64,000 bases of DNA from Corella eumyota. Its lineage: Eukaryota > Chordata > Ascidiacea > Phlebobranchia > Corellidae. Shown piece by piece: positions 12,001-22,600 of the stretch. Under the pieces are notes generated by a model. The model was not told the DNA's origin. It worked only from the letters and a program-made list of their open reading frames with translations, and ran no database searches. The DNA is taken from the NCBI GenBank assembly GCA_963082875.1, contig OY720097.1, positions 19,724,501 to 19,788,500 of the forward strand, in the 5' to 3' direction. The number at the start of each line of letters is the position of its first letter. Within the stretch, counting starts at the first letter, position 1. The translations under genes were made by a program, and so were the position numbers.

Positions 12001-15000
12001 AATCTGGAAATCTCTCATTTTGTATATCTTGTAACTCTTGCCACGAATTTGCAAAATTAATTTGATCAATAATTGAAGAAGAGGAGTTTAAATATTTTGG
12101 GAAAAATTTAGTTCGAAGAATAAGGTAGTTCTGATAGTCTAAAACAATTAAATTTATATTATAAAAGTGACGAATATTTTTTTATGTAACAAAATGTTAA
12201 TTTATAATAAAATTAAAAATTTATATGTACAAGTTTTAAATTATATTTACATATAACAATTGAACAAATAAACTATTAAACATTACAAATTTGACCTGTA
12301 AAGCTAACTTCAGTTGTGTTAAAAAATGGACTTTTAGTAAGTAGATTAATTTCAGGAGTAAATGTAGTTTGAAAAGCATATGCAATTGGTAAAAATGCAA
12401 GCACAACAGAAAAAGACCAAGCTATTAAAGCTGCAGCAACTACATATCTTCTTTTAGTGATTCGCTGAGATGCAAAAGGCTAAAAAGCAGTTTTGAAACA
12501 TAATTTTATAAGAAAATTGTTAATTGAAAATCAAAACACAAAAATCTTATAAGCACTATACACAATTAAATAAGAAGAACATTGAACATACAATAACTTA
12601 CAAATTCTTTATACACTCGTTTAATGATATAACATATTTTTGTTTTGTAGAGAAAAATTAATATAATTTATTTTTTTATATAAACCTACCTTTAAAATAG
12701 AAAAGAGACGATATGAAGTCAATAAAGCCATTGTAACAACAGAAGTTTCGCTTGACAACACAATAAGAACACCCAGGGTAGTACACAAGGTGCTAGATCT
12801 CCATATCCGACTATAAGCACAATATCTATCTATATAAAATTATAAAATTTATATTAAAAAAATTTAGTATGATTTTTTTGTTCAATAAACCTAATACCTT
12901 GATAATAAACTCCAACTATGGCCAGAGCTAATAAATACACTCCCATTAAAAAGTCAGCAAATGCCAAATTTATCACAAATATTTCATTTGCAGAAATAGA
13001 TTTGGAAGCATCATTTCTTACACTTTTCATAATTCCAACAATGACAGCCTAAAATATGCTTAATATTTACATTTACAATACATTACGAAAAACAAAGCAC
13101 AAGAGTTTCAATAGCAAAAATAGTCCCGTTTAAAGCTGTTTTACCAGATTTCCACAAATGGCAAAAATTCCCATAAACCAAATTCCAAAATATCTTAAAA
13201 TACTGTTTCCGATAAGATTTTTTGTTGATGAAATGACATCGTGCGTTGAAGGACATTCATCTGTTCCATCTTCACAATCAAGAACCCCATCACCTACCTA
13301 TAATATTACAATTTATTACATAATACTGCAACTAAAGAAGCTGTAGTTGTCAAAATTTAAAATATATCATGACACCACAGCAAACGAAAACAAGCAAAGC
13401 ATTTTTTGTTTTGCAGATATTTCTATAATTGAACTAAATAAAATAATTTAAATTATTAAACTAACTTTTTGTCTTGAGACAAACAATGGGATTTTATTTT
13501 CACAATAAAATCTTTCATCATTTGTGCAACTTTTTTCATCAGATTCATCATAACAATCTATCTCTCCATCACATACTTTTTGGCGACTAATAGATATCTA
13601 CGAATATAAAGTTTTTGAGAATTATGTTATACTTGATAAAAAAAATAATTTACCTTTTCAAAATACCGATCCGAAATTGCTTTACAATAAAAGCGTTTTC
13701 TATCATGACACAATTGTAAATTCTCATCATCAATAAATTCAAATCCAGTATCACCAACTATACCATTGCAACAACTTCCAATAAGTTTTATAACTTTTAG
13801 TTGGCAACATTTTGTTATATTAAATGTCTTTGAACTTTTCAAACAGAGATGTACCATGGTACTAAAATAAAAATAAATTTTTAAATTTGAAAAAGTTTTA
13901 AATTTGAATGTAATTGCACTTTATTGAGTTTTTTTTAGTTTTATAAATTATATGTTAATTATAAACTAAATGCTTAGTTTTAAAAAAAAATTTTACAAAT
14001 TTATTCTTGGCAAAGCACAGTCATTTAAGTTTTGTATATCTTGATAACAATTTGGTTCGCATTCATCATCCTTTAGCCAACAATCTGGTGTTCCATCACA
14101 AAAAGTAGCATAATGGTCAATACATCCTAAATTTCCTTCACACCTGCATCACAAAAAGTAGCAAATTCGTTCAATGATTCGGAACTTATTTTACACCTGC
14201 AGCAAAATGTTTAATTTGACATTTTAACAAAAAAATCTTTCATGCTAATATTTTTTACTTTTAATTTTTACATATTTTAGTTAAATCATAAACTAAAACA
14301 CACCTAAGTTCAAGTTTGCACAACAATTATAATGCACCTAATTACATGCCAATGTTTCTTAAAAAGTAAACTAAAAACATATTTCCAAATCACGTTTTTA
14401 AATATACTAGTTATCCCATTTGTTACAAAAATATATATCGAAAAATTTAGATACTAAAAGCATCCTTGCATAAAGAATCAACAGCATTTACGTAACAAAA
14501 TTATTAAATAATACTTTAAATATAAAACATTACTAAACCTGCACTTTTGTCCTTGTTTAGAAGCCTTTTTACATAATATTGGATTAGGACAAATTAGAGA
14601 ACTAAATATAACATGAAAAAATTAAAGTAATATACAGATTTGGGTGTGCAATTTTATACATAAACAATAATAGATTGTATCTAAATGGTAACTTAGCTTT
14701 CAAAAGCTGTAAAGTAAAGTTTAAAAAAAAATTTGAAACTGTTAATAAAAAATATGCTAAATTTTTCTAATATACTTCTCATCCATTTGGTCTTTACAAT
14801 TATCTATGTAATTACAGATCTTTGCTTTTTTTATACAAGTTGTATTATCACATATCAATTCTCCAGCCTTACATGAGTTGTTTTTTAAACTGTGGACAAA
14901 ACATGTTATTAAAATAAGATCCTTTTTAAAAAAAATACCCATCACATGAAACGTCATCAATAAAAATTAATTTATTCAAGCAGACAGCTTTTAAACTACA

Positions 15001-18000
15001 AACAAGAGATTATTTTTTTATATTAAATGGCTTGCCCTAATACTTGATAACTTAATTGGCCACAAGGTTAGTTAGGTTAATCAATTTTACAGTTTTAAAC
15101 TTAAAAAAGGTTGGTAAGTACTTAACTTTGTTTGTTTATATTATTTTAAATAGAAAATGTTAATCAAAAAATACTTAGATGTTGATGCAACTGGAGTTAT
15201 ATGTTGGCATAATTCTGTGACCATTTTCCATTGATTTTGACAAAGACACTCATCTGATAAATCTGGGCAATCAATTTTACCATCACAAACATGTTTTTTA
15301 TTGATTAAAGTTGAATCCAAACATTTCCAACAAGCAGTTTCATTTAACACCAAATTTTCTTTTTGAACAAAGCTAAAAAAATCTATTCAATAAGCACTGC
15401 AAAATTTTTTTATGCAATACATAAAAAATTACTAGTTTTAGTTTATTTATAAATTTATTTCGGAAAATTAACCAACCTAAAACTGTTATAGACATGTTTT
15501 AAACCATAAAACATAATTCTTTGACCATTTTCGTTACATTGTTTTATTTTAATTTCACTATTACTAATGTGCTACAACCATAAAAATTTATTTTTACCTA
15601 GTGTTTAGGTCTTGCTTTTTGTTAAAACACAAGTCAGCTTCATTTTTACAATCAGCAAAAAAATCATATAACAAACTTTGGGGTAAGAAACGAGAGTCAC
15701 GACTTGAGCATCTAAATCCTCGATTACCAATTCCACTACAAGGATAATGGCGTCCATATTCAAATTTACTCCGGGGACAAATTGTTTTGTTCCCCCCACT
15801 GTTACATCTTTGTGAATAATCATGCTCCAAGCATTCAAAGAAAAATTCTGGGTGGTGCCTCGAACATTTATAAACATCAGAAAAATCATATTTGTCCAGA
15901 TACTCATTTTGAATGTTTAGTGTGCACCTAAAAAATATATACTACTTTACAATAACAGGTATATATTTAAAAATATATTTTTTAATGAAAATTGAATATG
16001 TATCAATTTCTATACAAAATAAAAGCTCTTATTAATTAATTTTACTTATACAAAGCCAAACAACTAGAATCATACTTAAATCCAAAATTCAAGGATACAG
16101 AACCAAAAAAACAATAAAAGGATAAATTTGTTTATTATAAACTAAATGGCTAGTTTTAAAATATATTTTCACATATTCGTTCCCAAAAAAGCACAGTCAT
16201 TTAAGTTTTGTATATCTTGATAACAATTTGGTTCGCATTCATCATCCTTTAGCCAACAATCTGGTGTTCCATCACAAAAAGTAGCATAATGGTCAATACA
16301 TCCTAAATTTCCTTCACACCTGCACCAAAATGTTTATTTTGACATTTTAACAAAAAATCTTTCATGCTAATATTTTTTACTTTTAATTTTTACATATTTT
16401 AGTTAAATTATAAACTAAAACATACCTAAGTTCAAGTTTGCACACTATTTTGAAAATAAAATTTGTAATAACAATTATAATACACCTAATTAAATGCCAA
16501 TGGGTCTTAAAAAGTAAACTAAAAACTATTTTGCAAATAAGGTTATTTAAATATACTAGTTATCCCATTTGTTTCAAAAATATATATCAAAAAATTTAGA
16601 TACTAAAGCAACTCGCATAAGAAATTAACAGCAATTAGGTAAAAAAAATCCCAAAGTTAATAAATAAATACTTTAAATAAAATACAACACTAAACCTGCA
16701 CTTTTGTCCTTGTTTAGAAGCATTTTTACATGATATTGAAATGGGACAAAATAAGGAACTAAATACAGCATGAAAAAATTAAAGTAATATACAGATTTGG
16801 GTGTGCAATATTATATATAAAAAAATAAAATATTGTATCTTAATGGTAACTTAGATTTCAAAAGCTGTAAAGTAAAGTTTAAAAAAAATTTTAAAACAGT
16901 AAATAAAAAATATGTTAAATTTTTCTAACATACTTCTCATCCATTTGGTCTTTACAATCATCAATTCCATCACAAATCCTTGCTTTGTTTATACAAGTTG
17001 TATTATCACATATCAATTCTCCAGCCTTACATGAGTTGTTTTTTAAACTGTGGACAAAACATGTTATTAAAATCAGATGCTTTTTTTAAAAAACACCCAT
17101 CACATGAAACGTCATCATTAAAAATTAATTTATTTGAGCAGACATCTTTTAAACTACAAACAAGAGATTATTTTTTATATTAAATGGCTTGCCCTAATAC
17201 TTGATAACTTAATTGGCCACAAGGTTAGTTAGGTTACTTAATTTTACAGTTTTATACCTAAAAAAGGTTGGTTAGTACTTAACTTTGTTAGTTTATAATA
17301 TTTTAAATAGAAATTTTTAATATTAAAATACTTAGAAGTAAATAGAACTGGAGCTATATGTTGGCATAATTCTGTGACCATTTTAGATTGATTTTGGCAA
17401 AGACACTCATCTGATAAATCTGGGCAATCAATTTTTTCATCACAAACGTGTTTCTTATTGATTAAAGTTGAATCCAAGCATTTCCAACATGCAGTTTCAT
17501 TTAACACCAAATTTTCTTTTTGAACAAAGCTAAAAAAATCTATTCAATTATCACTGCAAATTTTTTTTATGCAATACATAAAAAATACTAGTTTGTTAAT
17601 AAATTTATTTCTGAAAACTAACCAACCTAATATTTTAAAAAATGTAATAAATATGACATGTTTTAAACCATAAAACATAATTATTTGACCATTTTTCGTT
17701 ACATTGTTTTATTTTAATTTCACTATTACTAATGTGCTAAAACCATAAAAATTTATTTTTACCTAGTGTTTACGTCTTGCTTTTTGTTGAAACATAAGTC
17801 AGCTTCATTTATACAATCAGCAAAAAAATCATATAACAAACTTTGGGGTAAGAACTGAGAGTTACGACTTGAGCATCTAAATCCTCGATTAAGGTTCCCA
17901 CTACAAGGATAACGGCATGCCCGATTAAATTTATTGCGGGAACAAATTGTTTTGTTCCCCCCACTCTTACATCTATATTTATAATCATGCTCCAAGCATT

Positions 18001-18359
18001 CAAAGAAAAAGCTTGGGTGTTCCCTCCAACATTTATAAATATCAACATGATCATATTTGTCCAGAAGTTCATATCGAATGAATGTACACCTAAAAAAATA
18101 TTGAATGAATGTACACCTTGCCCAACCGCCAAAAATATAAAGAACACCTAAAAATATATACTACTTTACAATAACAGGTATATATCTTAAAATATATTTT
18201 TTAATAAAAATTAATTATGTATCAATTTCTACAAAAAATAAAAGCTCTTAGTAATTAATTTTACTTATACAAAGCCAAACAACTAGAATCACACTTAAAT
18301 CCAAAATTCAAGGGTACACAACCAAAGAACAATAAAAGGATAAATAAGTAGAATTTCAT
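9088..18359 (-). CDS. LDLa-7TM receptor B1 with duplicated ectodomain exons
   Basis: Same receptor family, but exons e2-e6 occur twice. Starting from ATG 18359 (MKFYLFILLLFFG signal peptide), set 1 is 17763-18089, 17332-17529, 16934-17047, 16696-16758 and 16173-16319. Set 2 is 15598-15927, 15175-15372, 14776-14889, 14539-14601 and 13997-14143. Shared exons follow: 13654-13861, 13466-13597, 13145-13297, 12898-13048, 12690-12829, 12296-12479, 11973-12138, 11698-11912 and 9088-9380. Every e2-e6 exon begins and ends in phase 2, so joining set 1 to set 2 preserves frame. With e1 ending at its GTATAAGT donor (89 nt) the total is 3,432 nt, or 1,143 residues, with ten LDLa modules. A headless e1 remnant at about 16040-16127 marks the duplication joint and lacks ATG and acceptor, so it should be skipped. 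LDLa3 of set 2 lost calcium-site residues. The last intron holds an LTR retroelement. Transcription through both sets is predicted, not shown. Confidence 0.85.
9453..11672 (+). mobile_element. Broken Ty3/Gypsy-like LTR retrotransposon (in B1 intron)
   Basis: LTRs at 9453-9723 and 11129-11672 begin TGTAACGA and end GTTACA; the second is lengthened by a MITE. The flanks carry a 4-bp target duplication TAAA. A purine-rich tract (GGAAGGGAAGAG) precedes the 3' LTR. The short interior (about 1.4 kb) has gag-like sequence at 9813-10118, segments resembling the integrase zinc-binding region near 10757-10870, and the post-integrase tail near 10900-11040. No reverse-transcriptase region is seen, so it is a deleted, broken fossil with several breaks. 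It is antisense to the receptor gene, within the intron before the last exon, and predates the block duplication because the other copy shares the site. Confidence 0.85.
11170..11455. mobile_element. hAT-like MITE nested in 3' LTR
   Basis: A 286-bp element with terminal inverted repeats (CCAGTCTG at the left, CAGACTGG at the right, extending imperfectly to about 21 bp) flanked by AGTGATAT/AGTGTTAT, an 8-bp target duplication with one change. The 5' LTR shows the empty site. The interior has a second inverted repeat around CCATAGAGATA...TATCTCTATGG. No coding capacity. An 8-bp duplication with CAG-type ends fits the hAT superfamily. Confidence 0.85.
13957..16127 (-). repeat. Ectodomain tandem duplication, set 2
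   Basis: About 2.2 kb holding e6-e2 and the e1 remnant, similar in order and spacing to 16133-18345. The joint near 16128 runs from the e1 signal-peptide coding sequence directly into the e6-e7 intron sequence (TATAAACTAAATG, also at 13958). This is the signature of unequal crossing-over between two related genes or alleles. Confidence 0.88.
16133..18345 (-). repeat. Ectodomain tandem duplication, set 1
   Basis: The 5' copy of the duplicated ectodomain block in receptor B1, carrying the intact signal-peptide exon. Its e4 keeps the CDGIDDC calcium-site core, unlike set 2; its e3 reads CDEKIDC instead of CDGKIDC. Confidence 0.88.
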
Positions 18360-19639
18360 TTTTAAACCCTACAATTATAAAAAAAATTATTACTTTATAA
18401 TTTTAAAATAAAGATAAAACTACTAAACTTATAGTCTTTAAAGTAAAACTAAACTATATTAAGTTATTACAAAAAGCCTACACCCTTTACACACTAATAA
18501 ACATTATGTTTTACACCCATGATGAAATAAATGTAATAAACTTTATAACAATTAGACTTCCTGTATTAAACTTTATAACAGTTGCACTTACATTTTATTT
18601 GTTTATAATATAAAATAACAAATAATGTTTTTTGTTATTCTAAATCTATTATTAGGTTAAAAACTGCTCTGACTTTGATAATTACTTTGAATTGGATTCC
18701 TTGAATTGGATTCCCTGAATTGGATTATTGTTAAATAAGGATGTATATATACTGGGTTTTATTATAAACCCACTTCCTGTTACGTTTCAATTATGTATAA
18801 AATTAAATAACAAATTACTGCATAAAAATCTATTTTAAAAATATTATCAAATCAAATATAAGTTTGTTAAAAATCTTAAAAGAATGCATTAATTAATAAA
18901 GAAATTTAAAGGTAACGAAGTTAACATCAAAAAAATTGCCTTTGCAATACAATTAACCTTTAGGTTAAACAAAAATTCAACTTCATTTTTAATTTTACTA
19001 CAAATAGAAAGTAAATAGTTTTTAGGATACTGGAAAACAATATTAGCTTACATACATCTAATATTTGTTAGTTTTGTTTTAACAGACACAACTCACTTTT
19101 TTTTTTGCTTTAAAATTTTATTTCAATTTTTCGTAGATTTACCACTAGCCCTTAAAAATATAATTTTTAAGGGCAACTTCACGATTCTAACATAAGGTAA
19201 AATTTTTAGCCTAAATCTAGTGTCTAGTTTTCCGTAGCAGATTAAGATATTCATAAAATTTAGTATTTAATAATTAATATGTAGATTTGTTGTTAGACTC
19301 GTCATTATTATTATTATTTTTTTAATAAAAGCTTCTAACAGCCAGCAATTATTTTATAAATTTACCCAAACTTCGACCTTAATGTAAAAGCTTAAAAAAA
19401 ATAAAATTTTACAAACAACAAAAATTTTATTATTTTTTTTTTGTTGACACTACAAAGCAGTTTTACAAAATTAATGAATTAAAACAATGTTTTGGGGCTT
19501 TGAAATAAAAAAAACTATTTACAAGGAACAACATCAAGAATGTTTAAAGAATTTTTTTAAATGTCTTACTATTTACATGGACATTAATGGTTTTAATCTC
19601 AGTATAAAACAAATAAGTTTTAAATTATATTCACACTTA
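18360..19639. other. B1-C1 spacer with 166-bp repeat and hairpin
   Basis: No gene is seen. 18664-18830 holds one unit of a repeat found upstream of all B and C genes. It contains short tandem GAATTGGATTCC motifs and the inverted pair GGGTTT-TATTAT-AAACCC. 19148-19174 is a perfect inverted repeat, GCCCTTAAAAAT with a 3-bp loop, lying 3' of C1. Everything here recurs essentially unchanged at 46310-47589. Confidence 0.7.
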
Positions 19640-22600
19640 TTACAGTTTTGTTTCATTTTTGTTGGAACCTTTTTGTTTTTTTTGTTTAAGTATTGGTTGT
19701 TTTTTTCTAGCAAAAGTGGATTTGATTTTGTTCCAAGCATTATCTAACACATTGGAGTACAAAAGTGGGTTAAGTGAGCTGTTAATTGGATAGAGAATAA
19801 TAGCGGAATAGGCATAAGCAGAATCAGGAATGTAGACTCCTGAGATTTTCAAGAAAGCCATAATACAGATTGGAACCCAACAACAAAAATCTGTAAACAC
19901 CAATCTCATAATCTTCTTTTGCATGACTAAAAATAAATGAAATTGAAGTTAGTAAATGTTATTGAAGTAAAAACAACATTCACATTAATACCATTAAATG
20001 ACTTATTTTTATTACTTACTTCTTTTTTTCAATTCTCTTTGCGCAAGGACTTTATCATTGGTAGTTTGAAGGTTCTTGTTTCCTTGTGAGCGTTTGTAAA
20101 TCACAACATAAGCAACAAAAATGTAAACAAAAATCATGAAATTGAACGTGGTAACCGCAATGGAAAATAGCCAGGAAAAATCTTGTTTTGTCACAAAGAT
20201 TTTTGGCATACAAACACTATGAGAGCTATAATATCTAAAACAAAATAAACAGTGGTTTAATATTAATTTTTATACACTCTGTAAATAAACTCACCCAAAA
20301 TACTTTGATATTTGTAAGGGAAAATCTGGAAATCTCTCATTTTGTATATCTTGTAATTCTTGCCATGAACTTGCTAATTTAATTTGATCCACCATTGAAG
20401 AAGAGGAGTGTAAGTATTCTGGAGAAAATTTAGTTCGAAGAATAAGGTAGTTCTGATAGTCTAAATCAATTAAATTAATGCAATAATAGTTAGGACAATT
20501 TTTTATGTGTGAAATTTAACAAAATATAAATTTTAAAAATACCAAGTTTTTATTATGTACATAAAGCTTTTGCACAAATAAATTATTAGTCATTTTTAAT
20601 TTGACCTGTAAAGGTAACTTCAGTTGTGTTGAAGAATGGACTTTTAGTAAGTAGATTAATTTCAGGAGTGAATGTGGTTTGAAAAACATTTGCAAGTGGT
20701 AAAAATGCAAGCAAAGCAGAAAAACACCAAGCCATTAAAACTGCAACAACTACATATCTTCTTTTAGTGATTCGCTGAGATGCAAAAGGCTAAAAAGCAT
20801 TTTTTTAATTATAATTTCATAAGAAAATTGGTAATTGAAAATCAAAGCATATAAATCTGTTTAGCACTATACACAATTAAATAAGAACAACATTGAACAT
20901 ACAATAATATATAAAGCCTTTTATACATTTGTTTAATGACATAACATATTTTTGTTTTGTAGAGAAAAATTAATACAATTCATTCTTATATATAAACCTA
21001 CCTTTAAAATAGAAAAGAGGCGATATGAAGTCAATAAAGCCATTGTAACTACAGAAGTTTCACTTGACAACACAATAAGAATACCCAGGGTAGTACACAA
21101 GGTGCTAGATCTCCATATCCGACCATAAGCACAGTAAATATCTATACAAAATTATAAAATTTATATTAAAAAAAAATTAGTTATATTTTTATGTTCAATA
21201 AACCTAATACCTTGATAATAAACTCCAATTATGGCAAGAGATAATAAATACACTCCCATTAAAAAGTCAGCAATAGCCAAGTTTATCACAAATATTTCAT
21301 TTGCAGAAATAGATTTGGAAGCATCATTTCTTACACTTTTCATAATTCCAACAACGACAGCCTAAAATATGCTTAATATTTACATTTTAACCTATTACAT
21401 TAAGAAAAACAAAGCACAAGAGTTTAAATAGCAAAAATAGTCATGTTTAAAATTGTTTTACCAAGTTTCCACAAATTGCAAAAATTCCCATAAACCAAAT
21501 TCCAAAATATCTTAAAATATTATTTCCGATAAGATTTTTTGTTGATGAAATAACATCGTGCGTTGAAGGACATTCATCTGTTCCATCTTCACAATCAAGA
21601 ACCCCATCACCTATCTAAAATATTACAGTTTATTACATAACACTGCAACTAAAGAAGCTGTAGTTGTCAAAATTTAAAATAGGTCATGTTGCCACAGAAA
21701 AACAAAAACCAGAAAATCATTTTTTTGTTTTGCAGATATTTTTATAATTGAACCAAATAAAACAATTTAAATTATTAAACTAACTTTTTGTCTTGAGACA
21801 AACAATGGATTTTGATTTTCGCAATAAAATCTGCCATCATTTGTGCAATTCATTTCATCAGATTTGTTAGCACAATCTATTATGCCATCACATACTTCTT
21901 GGTGACTAATAGATATCTACAATTATTAAGTTTTATGTCATAAAATTTCAAAATTTTGTATAGTTGTAGTAAAAAAAAAAGATTTACCCTTTTATCATTG
22001 GCTTGACAAAAAAAACGCTTTCTATCATGGCACAATTGTATATTTTCATCATCTATTTCCTGGAAATATCCCGGTTCCGGATAATAAATAATATCACCTA
22101 ATTTACCATTGCAACACCGATGCAAACCCTCTATCTCATTTTGTAGGCAACATTTAGTTATATTAAACGTAGATATCAGAGTGAAACAAAAGTTTTCTGT
22201 AACCCTAATATATCAAGTTAAGACAAATTCTTGTTAAAAAAATTCCTTTAAACCTTTGATAAAGGTTAAATTCTTTAAAATCTAAATGTACGAATACTTT
22301 ATGAAAACTTATTTAATTTTTAAAATTGATTTGTTTAATATATAGTATATGCATGGTTTAAAAATATATATTTTACCTTTTTCTTGACAAAGTACAGTTT
22401 TGTGAGTTTTGTATATCTTGATAACAATTTGGTGAGCATTCATCTTCATTAAATACACAATCTTGTATTCCATCACAGAACGTAACAACAAAACCTTCAC
22501 ATCTGCGATATCTATTACATCTGCAACCATATCAAATTGTTTTATTTTACCTTTTAACGCGTGATGTATTATTTAGGATTAATGCTAACTTACTTTACTT

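Noticed and set aside
15598-15927. B1 region read as two adjacent receptor genes, one headless
   Set aside because: Only one 7TM set and one intact signal exon exist. The exon phases fit a single gene with duplicated exons, and the e1 remnant lacks an ATG.
21462-21614. Leucine-rich repeats between the LDLa modules and TM1
   Set aside because: Looked for because RXFP and GRL101 have them. The last LDLa and TM1 share one exon in all copies and no LxxLxLxxN pattern is present.
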